DNA of 64,000 bases from Desulfobacteraceae bacterium (GCA_030613055.1 JAUWMR010000006.1:51112-115111); one strand, 5' to 3'. Shown: positions 26,087-35,305, counted from the stretch's first letter. Made by a program: numbers and translations. The notes: a model not told the origin generated them from the letters alone.

Positions 26087-27448
26087 ATGGCTGCAACTAT
26101 TTTAGTCGTAGATGATGAGATAAGTATCCTTGAATCCTTAAATGGAATCCTTTCGGATGAAGGGTTTGATGTAATAACTGCTGAGGACGGGTTGGCCGCC
26201 TTAAAAAAAATAGAGGAAACAATCCCCGACCTGGTATTGTTAGACATCTGGATGCCCGGCCTGGACGGCATTAAGACGCTCGAAAAAATTAAAGAAGCTC
26301 ATCCGAACATGCAAGTTGTAATGATGTCCGGGCATGGTAATATTGAAACCGCCGTAAAAGCCACAAAAGTTGGCGCATATGATTTTATTGAAAAACCCCT
26401 CTCACTTGAGAAAATCCTCTTATCGGTCAAAAACGCCCTTGATTATTATAGTCTCGAAGAGGAGATAATTCTTCTCAGAGAGAAAGACAGGGGCAAGTAC
26501 AACATAACGGGAAACAGCAAGGCAATTACCCAGCTAAAGGAGCAGATCCGTATTGTGGCTCCTACAAACGCATGGGTTCTTATTTCAGGGGAAAATGGCA
26601 CTGGAAAGGAGCTTGTAGCCCATACTATACATCGGTTAAGCCAGCGAGGCAATAAACAAATGGTAGAAGTGAACTGCGCGGCTATTCCCGAGGATTTGAT
26701 AGAGAGCGAACTCTTCGGTCATGAAAAAGGGGCTTTTACCGGGGCTTCAACCATGAGGAAAGGAAAATTTGATAAAGCACATAATGGAACTATTTTTTTA
26801 GATGAAATCGGAGATATGAGCCTGAAGGCACAATCAAAGACCCTGAGAATTCTGCAGGAACAGAAATTTGAGCGTGTCGGTGGTTTTAAGACGATAAAGG
26901 TTGATGTTCGCGTAATTGCCGCAACGAATAAGGATCTCGAAGCCGAAATAGAAAAAGGGACTTTTAGAGAAGATCTCTTCTTTCGATTGAATGTCATTCC
27001 CATGAGGGTTCCGCCTTTGAGAGAGCGTGCGGAAGATATACCCCTGTTAGTGGATGAATTCGTAGCTGGATTCTCATTGACCACCAACATAGAGCTAAAA
27101 GGGTTTTCCGAAGGGGCCATTCATGTTCTTAAAAAATACGAGTGGCCCGGAAATATCCGGGAGTTAAAAAATCTGGCTGAGAGACTTATGATTATGATTC
27201 CTGGCAGGATGATTCATGCAGAAGATATACCTGCACCGTTCAACGTGGCTTCAGTCGCTAAGAGGAGCGTTGAAGTCGCCCTTGTGTCAGGCTCCCTAAA
27301 AGAGGCAAAAAACAAGTTCGAAAAGGCATATATTGAGAAGAAGTTGCGGGAGTTCGACGGTAATATTTCTCAGACGGCCGAAGCAATAGGTATTGAACGG
27401 AGCAACCTTCACAAAAAGATCAAGGCATACAGGCTCATTTTAAACTAA
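26087..27448 (+). CDS. NtrX-like sigma-54-dependent response regulator
   Basis: A 453-residue three-domain activator. The receiver (1-120) has DD at 9-10, phospho-acceptor Asp53 in LLDIWMPG, and the stretch GHGNIETAVKATKVGAYDFIEKP typical of NtrX. The AAA+ domain (about 140-375) has Walker A GENGTGKE, the sigma-54 contact loop GAFTGA and an Arg-finger region FRLNVIPMRVPPLRERAED. The C-terminus is a Fis-type HTH (NISQTAEAIGIERSNLHKK). No sensor kinase (NtrY) is adjacent. It follows the envelope operon by 70 bases, with a hairpin between. Targets are unknown; its end overlaps the convergent engB by 14 bases. Confidence 0.92.
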   Translation: MAATILVVDDEISILESLNGILSDEGFDVITAEDGLAALKKIEETIPDLVLLDIWMPGLDGIKTLEKIKEAHPNMQVVMMSGHGNIETAVKATKVGAYDFIEKPLSLEKILLSVKNALDYYSLEEEIILLREKDRGKYNITGNSKAITQLKEQIRIVAPTNAWVLISGENGTGKELVAHTIHRLSQRGNKQMVEVNCAAIPEDLIESELFGHEKGAFTGASTMRKGKFDKAHNGTIFLDEIGDMSLKAQSKTLRILQEQKFERVGGFKTIKVDVRVIAATNKDLEAEIEKGTFREDLFFRLNVIPMRVPPLRERAEDIPLLVDEFVAGFSLTTNIELKGFSEGAIHVLKKYEWPGNIRELKNLAERLMIMIPGRMIHAEDIPAPFNVASVAKRSVEVALVSGSLKEAKNKFEKAYIEKKLREFDGNISQTAEAIGIERSNLHKKIKAYRLILN

Positions 27449-28028
27449 CGTTGCAGACCTGTTTTATCATCTCCCTTATTTCTTCACGACCCTCTCGTGT
27501 TTTTGTAGAAAAAAGAGTTGGGGATACAGGGAATATCTCCCCAAAATTACTTGCTATCACATCAGCCCTCTTTCGGGCCCGCTGGCGGGAAAGCTTATCT
27601 GTCTTGGTGAGGACCGGGATGGCATATATACCGTAGTGACTCAACCAGTTTAAGAGATCCATGTCGCCCTGGGCCGGTTCCCTCCTTATATCAAGTATCA
27701 CGACTACCGCATTTAAGTTTGATCGCGTGCGAAGATAGGTCTCCACCATAAGTTGCCAGGATTTTTTTATATTGATAGGAACCCGGGCAAATCCATAGCC
27801 CGGAAGATCGACAATATACAATGATTTTCCAACACTGAAGAAGTTGATTGACTGTGTTCTCCCTGGTTTGGAACTCGTTCTGGCGAGGCCCTTGCGGTTG
27901 ACAAGAACGTTTATAAGGGAAGATTTGCCTACATTAGACCTGCCGGCAAAGGCAATTTCCGGCCTGTCCGGTGGTGGGTACTGATTTGCACGAAAGGCAC
28001 TGGTAATAAAAGCAGTATCCATACTCAC
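27435..28028 (-). CDS. engB: ribosome-biogenesis GTPase EngB/YsxC
   Basis: A 197-residue GTPase needed for large-subunit assembly. G1 GRSNVGKSS, G2 region with a conserved Thr-Gln-Ser (GRTQSINFF), G3 DLPGYG, G4 TKTDK and a G5-like SPTLFSTKT are readable. The start overlaps the aminotransferase stop (ATGA), marking the last gene of the his operon. Confidence 0.95.
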   Translation of the reverse strand: MSMDTAFITSAFRANQYPPPDRPEIAFAGRSNVGKSSLINVLVNRKGLARTSSKPGRTQSINFFSVGKSLYIVDLPGYGFARVPINIKKSWQLMVETYLRTRSNLNAVVVILDIRREPAQGDMDLLNWLSHYGIYAIPVLTKTDKLSRQRARKRADVIASNFGEIFPVSPTLFSTKTREGREEIREMIKQVCNVSLK

Positions 28029-29176
28029 CTTCTATTCAGGTATTCCTCAAGCCTGCTGAGTCCTTCTTTTATGTTTTCAAGAGAATTGGCGTAAGACAGC
28101 CTGAGATAGCCTTCCGCATTCTGGCCAAAATCGATCCCGGGCGTTACGCCGACGCCCGCATTTTCAAGGATTTCAAATGCCAGTTCATATGAGCTATCGG
28201 AAAGGTGTTTGGCATTGACAAGCATATAGAAGGCTCCAGCCGGTTCAACAGGAAGGCCGAAACCCATCTCCCTGACTCTTTTAATCATGTATCTTCGCCG
28301 CTTATTGTAAATGCTTTTCATCTGCTCCACGTCGGTTCCGGCTTTTTTGAGCGCTGCCAGGCCGGCCCACTGTGAGATGCTTCCGGCAGAGATAAAAAAG
28401 TTCTGCTGTATCTTTTGCAAGGGACGGACAAATTCAGGGGGGCAAATTAAATAACCCAGGCGCCATCCGGTCATGGCATAGAGTTTGGAAAACCCATTTA
28501 GAACAATCGCGTTATCCGTAAACTCCAGGATTGAATGTTCTTTTTTTCCGTAAACCAGGCCATGATAGATTTCATCCGATATAACAAGGGGCCCTATAGC
28601 TGCAATTTTTTCCATTCGCTCCCTTGAAAGTAAATTTCCGGTCGGATTTGAGGGGGAGTTAATAAGGATGGCCTTTGTCTTCGGGCCAGTTTTTTCGAGG
28701 ATTCCTTTGGCCCTTAGCTGAAAGCCCTCTTCTTCATAAACTTTTACAAGGGCGGGCCTGGCCCCTAAAAAATTTGCAAAGTTGGGATAACAGGGGTAGT
28801 GGGGGTCTGAGATAATGATTTCATCTCCTGCCTCCAAAACGGCAGAGAAGACCATTAACAGGGCAGGAGAGGTTCCGGATGTAACGATCACCTGGTCGGG
28901 ATTCACCCGAACCCCGTACTTTTCATAGTAGTGTTCACAGACGGCTTCCCTTAGTTCAATGATTCCAAGGCTGTGGGTATAGTGGGTTTCCCCTTTTTCT
29001 ATTGCATGAAGGGCTGCTTTGTTGATACAATCGGGTGTCGGAAAATCAGGCTCTCCGATCTCTAAATGAATGATATCATGTCCCTGTCTTTCAAGCTTAT
29101 GTGCCTTTTCAAGGACGTCCATTACGATGAATGACGGGATTTCACGAGCCCTCTGGCTAATCCTGTTCATAGTCAA
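28025..29176 (-). CDS. PLP-dependent aminotransferase, class I/II
   Basis: A 383-residue fold-type I aminotransferase, of the aspartate/aromatic aminotransferase class. The PLP lysine is in NGFSKLYAMTGWRLGY; LINSPSNPTGNLL, DEIYHGLVY and the C-terminal LRLSYANS (substrate carboxylate Arg) also match. Substrate preference (aspartate, aromatic, or histidinol-phosphate) cannot be told; the position behind hisG could suggest a role in histidine synthesis, but the sequence looks AspC-like rather than HisC-like. ATG 29170 is an alternative start. Confidence 0.88.
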   Translation of the reverse strand: MTMNRISQRAREIPSFIVMDVLEKAHKLERQGHDIIHLEIGEPDFPTPDCINKAALHAIEKGETHYTHSLGIIELREAVCEHYYEKYGVRVNPDQVIVTSGTSPALLMVFSAVLEAGDEIIISDPHYPCYPNFANFLGARPALVKVYEEEGFQLRAKGILEKTGPKTKAILINSPSNPTGNLLSRERMEKIAAIGPLVISDEIYHGLVYGKKEHSILEFTDNAIVLNGFSKLYAMTGWRLGYLICPPEFVRPLQKIQQNFFISAGSISQWAGLAALKKAGTDVEQMKSIYNKRRRYMIKRVREMGFGLPVEPAGAFYMLVNAKHLSDSSYELAFEILENAGVGVTPGIDFGQNAEGYLRLSYANSLENIKEGLSRLEEYLNRR

Positions 29177-29182
29177 TAACAG

Positions 29183-30055
29183 CTATATTACCTTGTTTAA
29201 AGGATATTCTATGATACCCTGGGCTCCGGCATTCATGAGTCGGGGGATCAGGTCTCGTACGATTCTTGCCTCAACAATCACCTCAACCGAAACCCAGTCC
29301 AGGTTGTGCAGGCCAGAGATCGTGGGAAAGTTAAGGCTCGGAAGGATGTTAATGATATCGTCCGTTTTTTCTTTAGGCAGATTCATTTTCAGGCCCACCA
29401 TATTCTCTGCCTTTAGGGCCCCTTTAAGAAGCAGGATGATCTGGTCGATCTTGGCCTTTTTCCACTGATCCCTGTATGAATTCCTGTTGGCTATCAGCTG
29501 TGTATTGGTTTGCATGAGTTCGTAAATGATCTTCAGGCCGTGCGCCCTGATTGTACTCCCTGTCTCGGTTACTTCCACAATGGCATCTGCCAGGCCGGAC
29601 ACTGCCTTTGCCTCTGTTGCACCCCAGGAGAATTCCACTTTAACGTCAATATTTTTTTCCCTGAAGAATTTCGTTGTAAAATTAAAAAGTTCTGTGGCAA
29701 TTTTTTTACCCTGCAGGTCTTCAAGGCTCAATATATCGGAATCTGCCGGCACTGCCAAGACCCATCGGGCGGGATTCTGGCTTACCTTGGAGTAGATCAG
29801 GTCATCAACTATTTCCACATCCGATTCATTTTCTATGATCCAGTCCTTGCCGGTAAGTCCTGCATCGAGCGTCCCGGTTTCCACGTACCGGGACATCTCT
29901 TGAGCGCGGCATATGTTGCATTCAATTGTGTCATCGTTTATGTCCGGGAAATAACTCCGGCTGTTGACGTTTATCTTCCAGCCCGATTTTTCAAACAGTT
30001 TAATGGTGGCACCTTGCAGGCTACCTTTGGGAATTCCAAATTTCAGCTTTTTCAT
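29183..30055 (-). CDS. hisG: ATP phosphoribosyltransferase HisG, long form
   Basis: A 290-residue HisG, first step of histidine synthesis. The catalytic part has [19 protein letters not shown], and the PRPP loop region with [15 protein letters not shown]. The length and the C-terminal ACT-like regulatory domain (about 215-290, ending IEYPLNKVI) identify the long form, which is inhibited by histidine without HisZ. It overlaps hisI by 4 bases. Confidence 0.95.
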   Translation of the reverse strand: MKKLKFGIPKGSLQGATIKLFEKSGWKINVNSRSYFPDINDDTIECNICRAQEMSRYVETGTLDAGLTGKDWIIENESDVEIVDDLIYSKVSQNPARWVLAVPADSDILSLEDLQGKKIATELFNFTTKFFREKNIDVKVEFSWGATEAKAVSGLADAIVEVTETGSTIRAHGLKIIYELMQTNTQLIANRNSYRDQWKKAKIDQIILLLKGALKAENMVGLKMNLPKEKTDDIINILPSLNFPTISGLHNLDWVSVEVIVEARIVRDLIPRLMNAGAQGIIEYPLNKVI

Positions 30056-30432
30056 TTTTTATACACCTTTTGCGGATCAAATTTTTTATCACCTGCGATG
30101 GTGAAATTGCCGTCACCATCTATTTTTTTATGAAAACAGGATTCATATCCCAGATGGCATGCCGCACCACCCACCTGTTCCACGCTGAAAAGTACTGTGT
30201 CATTGTCACAGTCGGCGTAAATTTCTTTAATTCTCTGGACGTGCCCGGAACTGCCTCCCTTATGCCAGAGTTCCCGTCGTGACCGACTCCAGTAATGAGC
30301 TTCTCCGGTCTTAAGGGTTTTTTCCCATGACTTGTTGTTGATGTATGCAAGCATGAGCACTTTTCCGGTTCTATAGTCTTGAACAATAGCAGGCAGGAGC
30401 CCGCCCCCTTTAGAAAAATCAAGTTTAATCAT
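30052..30432 (-). CDS. hisI: phosphoribosyl-AMP cyclohydrolase HisI
   Basis: A 126-residue stand-alone cyclohydrolase, third step of histidine synthesis. The family blocks [34 protein letters not shown], the metal-binding DCDNDTVLF and [13 protein letters not shown] are clear. No HisE domain is fused. The Shine-Dalgarno GGAGG, 7 bases before the ATG, belongs to the intergenic repeat at 30438 read in antisense, so the repeat provides this gene's ribosome-binding site. Confidence 0.95.
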   Translation of the reverse strand: MIKLDFSKGGGLLPAIVQDYRTGKVLMLAYINNKSWEKTLKTGEAHYWSRSRRELWHKGGSSGHVQRIKEIYADCDNDTVLFSVEQVGGAACHLGYESCFHKKIDGDGNFTIAGDKKFDPQKVYKK

Positions 30433-30437
30433 TGCAT

Positions 30438-30474
30438 GTCCTCCCCCGCATAGCGGGATCTTCGATGGGCGTGG
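30438..30474 (+). repeat. GC-rich interspersed repeat, copy 2 of 4
   Basis: Same core as at 13328: GTCCTCCCCCGCATAGCGGG then ATCTTCGATGGGCGTGG. It starts 5 bases from hisI. Read on the minus strand it ends GCGGGGGAGGAC directly before the hisI start codon. Confidence 0.88.
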
Positions 30475-30522
30475 ATGCTTTATTCTTGCTCCTGGCTCCT
30501 GTAGTTACCACAAATCAACAAA

Positions 30523-31566
30523 TCAGGGCAAGGGAAAATGATGCAGGTGTGTACCGCTTAACTGCCCGCATGCAGCAAGGATATCGCTTCCCTTGCTTTT
30601 CCTGATAATGGCGGTGAAATTGTTCTTTAGGAGAATTTCCTGGAAATGGAGGATTGTTTTCATTGGAGAGGGGGACATATCCAATCCGGGAAAAGGATTT
30701 AGGGGGATAAGATTGACCTTGGCCCGTATGCCCGAAAGAAGCCTGACCAGTTTTAGTGCATCCTCATTATGGTCATTGACACCTTTGATAAGAATATATT
30801 CGAAGGTAATCATCCGCCTGTTTGGAAGTGAAAAATCCCTGCAGGCAGAAAGCAGGAATTTCAACGGATATTTCCTGTTGACTGGCATAAGGAAACTGCG
30901 CGTTTCATCATCCGCGGCGTTTAAGGATATGGCTAAGTTGACAGTGATGTCTCTGCCCATATGTTTTATCTTAGGTATAATCCCGCAAGTCGAGAGTGTA
31001 ACCTTGCGGTGGGAAAAATTCATACCGTCTTCGCCTACGAGATTCATTATGGCTTTAACCACCGCGTCATAATTGGCAAGTGGTTCTCCCATGCCCATGA
31101 GCACGATGTTGGTAAGGCGAGCCTGCGTATCTATGGAACGTCTAACGCAAATGACCTGTTCTATAATTTCTGCAGGGGTCAGGTTTCTCTTGAGCCCACC
31201 TCTTGCGGTGAGACAGAAACGGCAGCCCATGGCGCAACCGGACTGGGAAGAGATGCAGAGGGTGTAGTGGTCCCTTTCAGGTATGAGGACTGATTCAATC
31301 AGATTGCCATCAAGTAACCTGAACAGGTATTTCCGTGTACCATCTTCGGAGACCAGGATTTTGACAACTTCCGGGTGATTGATAATCGCTTTTTCTTTTA
31401 GCGCCATGCGGAGGGTTTTAGGGAGGTTTGTCATGTCATCAAAGGATCGTACAAGCCTTTCCAGGAGCCAGTGCCGGATCTGGCGACCACGGTAAGGTTC
31501 AAAACCCTGACTTACAGCCCACTGCTCTGTTTCACTGGCGGACAGATCTATGAGATCAACCTTCAT
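30523..31566 (-). CDS. rlmN: 23S rRNA/tRNA adenine-C2 methyltransferase RlmN
   Basis: A radical SAM methylase that modifies A2503 of 23S rRNA and A37 of some tRNAs. The iron-sulfur motif CAMGCRFC is central; the N-terminal HTH-like segment, GQVVSRQGG-like substrate part (YTLCISSQSGCAMG), MGMGEPLANYD, and a C-terminal Cys in ILAACGQL, needed for the methyl-Cys intermediate, are present. ATG 31566 (347 residues) fits the family; the frame is open to 31644 inside the upstream gene. It overlaps the thymidylate-synthase-like gene by 11 bases. Confidence 0.94.
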   Translation of the reverse strand: MKVDLIDLSASETEQWAVSQGFEPYRGRQIRHWLLERLVRSFDDMTNLPKTLRMALKEKAIINHPEVVKILVSEDGTRKYLFRLLDGNLIESVLIPERDHYTLCISSQSGCAMGCRFCLTARGGLKRNLTPAEIIEQVICVRRSIDTQARLTNIVLMGMGEPLANYDAVVKAIMNLVGEDGMNFSHRKVTLSTCGIIPKIKHMGRDITVNLAISLNAADDETRSFLMPVNRKYPLKFLLSACRDFSLPNRRMITFEYILIKGVNDHNEDALKLVRLLSGIRAKVNLIPLNPFPGLDMSPSPMKTILHFQEILLKNNFTAIIRKSKGSDILAACGQLSGTHLHHFPLP

Positions 31567-32251
31567 CTTGATATTTTCCGGCGGCAAGAGCAGAGGGGTT
31601 GTCGCACATAGTCCTGAGTTTTGCCAGCTCCCAAACATAATCATAAAGATGAAGGCCCTTGCTGGTAGTGATGATCTCCCCGTCTTCCACGCCGATACTG
31701 GATGACATGTATTCTTTTAAAAGCTGGATAGCTCCAAGGTTGGCAGGGAATCCGTTCCATAGGTCCCAGGAACGAAAATATACGATGAAATGAAGTTTTT
31801 CCTCTTTAATTCGCGTGTCAATACCGCGGAGACATGGGGGATCGCCCAAATAGATGGCCTCAGGGTTGCCCACAGTCATGTAAGCCTGATTTGTTCTGTA
31901 GCCGTCTTCCCTGTACATTCGTATTACCTCAGCGATCTGTGGTTCAAGGTACTGGCCGTAGGTGTAATCTTCACCCTGTTTTTTTTCGGAAGTCATAAGG
32001 TAAGGAAGATATTCATCTAAATACCCCTCAGCTACCGGATTGGGAATTCCGAGGGAATGGGGAATATCCGGCAAAAGAGGCCGGACGCCGGGGTATTTAA
32101 TATGCACGGTTACATAATCAAATTCGAGACGCTTCTGCCCCTCATAGCTGCCTCGATCAATAACATATTCGCTTCCACTTTCTAACAGCCTGTAGATACA
32201 TTGAAACCATGCATCAGGCAAATCGCGTGCTTCAATGAATTCCAGTTTCAT
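31556..32251 (-). CDS. thymidylate synthase-like protein, methanogen type
   Basis: A 231-residue protein whose C-terminal half aligns with thymidylate synthase. DPPC at 137-140 corresponds to the PPC catalytic cysteine; DTRIKEEKLHFIVYFRSWDLW matches the phosphate-binding arginine and RSxD block; GFPANLGAI matches the PFN nucleotide-binding loop; TSKGLHLYDY matches the HLY substrate loop. The short length and these spacings resemble the archaeal/methanogen thymidylate synthase group rather than bacterial ThyA (264 residues). It could make dTMP, or be a related hydroxymethylase. Cotranscribed with rlmN. Confidence 0.75.
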   Translation of the reverse strand: MKLEFIEARDLPDAWFQCIYRLLESGSEYVIDRGSYEGQKRLEFDYVTVHIKYPGVRPLLPDIPHSLGIPNPVAEGYLDEYLPYLMTSEKKQGEDYTYGQYLEPQIAEVIRMYREDGYRTNQAYMTVGNPEAIYLGDPPCLRGIDTRIKEEKLHFIVYFRSWDLWNGFPANLGAIQLLKEYMSSSIGVEDGEIITTSKGLHLYDYVWELAKLRTMCDNPSALAAGKYQDEG

Positions 32252-32305
32252 GAGCGAGAACCTCCCTAATTCTTGAGTAACGTTAAATAAATATGCGTGT
32301 ACGGT

Positions 32306-32638
32306 CTAATGCTTTATAATCCTGATTTGCTTTTTTCTTAATGCCCTGTTCAGGATTTCTATCACCGGCTTTTCAATTTCACTCCAGGAAGAAGATAGTT
32401 CTTTTTTTAAAAGGATTTCTTTTGGGTTGATTCGAAGCTCCATGACACCGGGGATAGCGATGATTTCTCTCACAATTTGACTCCCAATGATGCCCAACCG
32501 GTTCAATAAGCCTTCGGCATTATTATCAATGGGTTTTATAAAATGCTCAACACGTGGAGGTGATATCTCAACGGTCGTGAGAAAGGATCTAAATTCCGGA
32601 TTAGGATGTTTATAAATCACAATTTTAGGGACAGGCAT
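32306..32638 (-). CDS. Nfu_N (NifU-like scaffold N-terminal) domain protein
   Basis: A 110-residue protein that resembles the N-terminal domain of Nfu-type iron-sulfur scaffold proteins, most clearly in PGVMELRINPKEILLKK and the following WSEIEKPVIEIL. The cysteine-containing NifU C-terminal domain is absent, and the protein has no cysteine, so it cannot bind a cluster itself. Stand-alone Nfu_N proteins are known but uncharacterised. It is the first gene of the group leading to rlmN, a radical SAM enzyme that needs clusters. Confidence 0.6.
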   Translation of the reverse strand: MPVPKIVIYKHPNPEFRSFLTTVEISPPRVEHFIKPIDNNAEGLLNRLGIIGSQIVREIIAIPGVMELRINPKEILLKKELSSSWSEIEKPVIEILNRALRKKQIRIIKH

Positions 32639-32660
32639 ATCTTTGGCCGATTTATTTTGA

Positions 32661-32717
32661 TTAACCCTATAATTGCATAAACAACAGCATCCTCGGCATT
32701 TGCAACGTTAGGGTTAA
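32661..32717. repeat. inverted repeat TTAACCCTA / TAGGGTTAA in the divergent gap
   Basis: Perfect 9-bp arms at 32661-32669 and 32709-32717 lie between the divergent Nfu_N and hbd genes. It could be an operator or a chance structure. Confidence 0.35.
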
Positions 32718-32895
32718 GAGATTCTAAAAGCTTGGAAAATTTATGGTTGTGATTTTACAGGTTTCCATGTAAATTTCAAGCATGTCGTATTTATTCTGGA
32801 TGCATTGTTCCCATTGGCGTCTGTTTTTGCTATGAGTCTTAGCAGGGATTTTTATATTAGTGGAACAACAAAATCATTAAGGAGGATTATCAGAT

Positions 32896-33747
32896 ATGGA
32901 GATAAAAACTTTAGGAGTTATTGGTTCGGGCCAGATGGGTTCAGGAATCGCACAGGTAGCGGCGGCAAGCGGACTGTCCGTTATCATGAACGATATCAAG
33001 GATGAATTTGTTGAAAAGGGCTTTTCCGTCATTGAGAAGAGCCTTGCCCGTTTAGTCAAGAAAGAGAAGATTACTGAAGAAGACCAGAAGTCTATATTAG
33101 GCAGGGTTGAGGGCTCTACTTCAATTGAGGACATGGTAAAGGCCGATTTTGTAGTGGAGGCCGCAACGGAGAATGAATCCCTAAAGCTTAAAATATTCAA
33201 GGACCTGGATGAGTTCTGCAAGGGAAGTGTAATACTTTCTTCCAATACCTCTTCTATTTCAATTACAAAAATCGCGGCAGCCACGAAAAGGCCGGAAAAG
33301 GTAATAGGAATGCATTTTATGAATCCGGTACCCATGATGAAGCTTGTGGAGATCATCAATGGCCTGGCGACCTCTGATGAGACCTTTCAGGTAACGCGTG
33401 ATCTTGCGCTACAAATGGGAAAGACGCCGGTGCCTGCCAATGATTTTCCAGGGTTTGTTGCAAACAGGATATTGATGCCGATGATAAACGAGGCGGTCTA
33501 TGCCCTTTTTGAAGGAGTCGGAACGGCAGAGGACATCGATCAAATCATGAAATTGGGAATGAACCACCCTATGGGTCCGCTGGCCTTAGCCGACCTGATC
33601 GGACTGGATACCTGTCTGGCCATCATGGAAGTTCTGCACAAGGGATTGGGCGATGCAAAATACCGGCCCTGTCCACTTTTGAAAAAATACGTGGATGCCG
33701 GATGGTTTGGCAGGAAGACGGGCAAGGGATTCTATGATTATTCATGA
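32896..33747 (+). CDS. hbd: 3-hydroxybutyryl-CoA dehydrogenase
   Basis: A 283-residue NAD(P)-dependent 3-hydroxyacyl-CoA dehydrogenase (acetoacetyl-CoA to 3-hydroxybutyryl-CoA). The Rossmann start is [17 protein letters not shown]; catalytic His and Glu are in [35 protein letters not shown], and the C-terminal [12 protein letters not shown] are typical. AAGGAGG lies 10 bases before the ATG. It stands alone on the plus strand; a partner could be the acyl-CoA dehydrogenase at 41198 or aacS. Confidence 0.95.
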   Translation: MEIKTLGVIGSGQMGSGIAQVAAASGLSVIMNDIKDEFVEKGFSVIEKSLARLVKKEKITEEDQKSILGRVEGSTSIEDMVKADFVVEAATENESLKLKIFKDLDEFCKGSVILSSNTSSISITKIAAATKRPEKVIGMHFMNPVPMMKLVEIINGLATSDETFQVTRDLALQMGKTPVPANDFPGFVANRILMPMINEAVYALFEGVGTAEDIDQIMKLGMNHPMGPLALADLIGLDTCLAIMEVLHKGLGDAKYRPCPLLKKYVDAGWFGRKTGKGFYDYS

Positions 33748-33790
33748 TCGTACAATCTATTCCCGCCCATTTAGAGGGCATTAATTGGAC

Positions 33791-33819
33791 TTGTAAATTT
33801 TGGTGTTTTTTGGTATATT
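33791..33819 (+). promoter_or_regulatory. sigma-70-type promoter for the receiver-only gene
   Basis: TTGTAA (33791-33796), 17 bases, TATATT (33814-33819). The transcript would have a leader of about 110 bases before the gene at 33938. Confidence 0.5.
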
Positions 33820-33937
33820 CATTCTGACTTTTTGTGAGACCATCAATATTTATGCAAAAGCACCGAATCAGATAAACCAAAGGATCTCTTTCTTGTGGAT
33901 TTCATCCGCTTGAAGATGAGATTTAGGAGAAGAGGGA

Positions 33938-34321
33938 ATGGCAAAGATATTGATTGTGGATGATGAAGAGCATATCCGCTACCTCTATTCAGAGGAATTG
34001 AGTGAGGCCGGATATGAAGTGATTACAGCAGAAAGCGGTTTCAAGCTTTTAGAAAGGATCGAGGAAGAAAAGCCTGATCTGGTTGTACTGGATATTAAAA
34101 TGGTGGATTATAACGGACTGGATCTGTTGCAGGATATCCGGAACAGGTTTTATGATATACCGGTTGTGCTCTGCACGGCCTATGACACCTTTAAAGAGGA
34201 CATGAAATCTATTGCCGCGGATTTTTATGTGATTAAATCCTTTGATTTGGCGGAACTAAAGAGCAAAATCGCCATGGCCTTAGAAGCCGGTGATGAAGCA
34301 GGAGAGACTGAATCGCTATAA
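33938..34321 (+). CDS. single-domain response regulator (CheY-like)
   Basis: A 127-residue receiver with no output domain. The acidic pair is D8-D9, the phospho-acceptor Asp52 in VLDIKM, the switch Thr in LCTAYD and the conserved Lys in YVIKSFD. Regulators of this kind act through protein contacts or in phosphorelays. A typical chemotaxis gene is not near. It carries GGAGAAGAGGG before its ATG. Cognate kinase not evident. Confidence 0.88.
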   Translation: MAKILIVDDEEHIRYLYSEELSEAGYEVITAESGFKLLERIEEEKPDLVVLDIKMVDYNGLDLLQDIRNRFYDIPVVLCTAYDTFKEDMKSIAADFYVIKSFDLAELKSKIAMALEAGDEAGETESL

Positions 34322-34359
34322 AATAACTAAAGTAAGAAAGGTGAAATAAACACCTGGAT

Positions 34360-34830
34360 TTATTTGTGATACTTTTCGTGGTTTATAATGGTAAACGCCC
34401 TGTAGAGTTGTTCTAAGAGGATCAGCCGGATCATTTCGTGGGTCAAGGTTAGAGGGGTTAGGGAAAGTATTTCATCAGTCCTGTTCAGGACCTCAGTTGA
34501 AAGCCCCAAGGGACCACCTATAATAAAGCACAGGCTGGATTGGTTAAGAGATAAACGCTCTATTCGTGCGGCTAAACCCTCGGAATCATAAGCCTGTCCA
34601 CATCGATCCAGGGCAATGTTATAATCCCTGGGAAGAAACTTTTTTACGATAGAAGCCCCCTCCACAGCAAGTATTTCTCCAGCGGGTCTGCCTTTTTTGA
34701 TATTGGCCGGTTTTATTACCACCCATTCAGTATGTGCATATCTTTTGAGGCGATGTAAGTAGAATGATTCACCCTGTTTGAGAAAGGCCTCTCTTGTTCG
34801 ATCAACTACTATGAATCTGATTTTCAGCAT
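34360..34830 (-). CDS. rlmH: 23S rRNA pseudouridine-1915 N3-methyltransferase RlmH
   Basis: A 156-residue SPOUT methyltransferase. The knot motif FIIGGPLGLS and the C-terminal SLTPLTLTHEMIRLILLEQLYRAF identify it; YHK at the C-terminus is the conserved end that contacts the ribosome. Its start overlaps the end of the phosphatase gene by 29 bases. Confidence 0.95.
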   Translation of the reverse strand: MLKIRFIVVDRTREAFLKQGESFYLHRLKRYAHTEWVVIKPANIKKGRPAGEILAVEGASIVKKFLPRDYNIALDRCGQAYDSEGLAARIERLSLNQSSLCFIIGGPLGLSTEVLNRTDEILSLTPLTLTHEMIRLILLEQLYRAFTIINHEKYHK

Positions 34831-35302
34831 TTTCTATCACTTCTTGACCTGAGATGAGGCGTCTAACAAGCGATTTAGTGGCCAGGATGATCTGAGACTG
34901 TGCAAGGCGATAATGATATGGAGATCTGCCGAAGGGGTCAATAATATCATCCACATTCTGATCCTGTGAAATGAGATTTCCCAGACGCTCCACCTTGGCT
35001 TCTGCATCGGGCCACTTATTTTTGAGTCGGATGGCATGATCTTTTTCCATGACCAGAATGAGATCTGCCCACTCTATATCTTTTTTGCTGATCTGCCTGG
35101 CATGATGATCGGCGGTGGTGATCCCCATTTTTGATAAATAGTCCACCATTTTAGGATCCGGCGGGTTGCCGGGATATACAAAGATGCCCGCTGATAAGAC
35201 AGAGATGTTTTTTATCCCGGCTAACGCGACCTCATTTTTCAGCAACATTTCTGCTAAAAAACTCCTGCTGATATTTCCACTGCAAACAAAAAGAACGTTC
35301 AT
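34802..35302 (-). CDS. low-molecular-weight protein tyrosine phosphatase
   Basis: A 166-residue LMW-PTP/ArsC-like phosphatase. The P-loop CSGNISRS (CX5R) is at residues 6-13, and the general-acid Asp is in DIIDPFGRSPYHY. Substrates of bacterial members range from tyrosine-phosphorylated autokinases to protein arginine phosphate; arsenate reduction is unlikely without the extra thioredoxin-type cysteines. It starts 3 bases after thrC ends and overlaps rlmH. Confidence 0.88.
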   Translation of the reverse strand: MNVLFVCSGNISRSFLAEMLLKNEVALAGIKNISVLSAGIFVYPGNPPDPKMVDYLSKMGITTADHHARQISKKDIEWADLILVMEKDHAIRLKNKWPDAEAKVERLGNLISQDQNVDDIIDPFGRSPYHYRLAQSQIILATKSLVRRLISGQEVIENAENQIHSS

Positions 35303-35305
35303 CTT

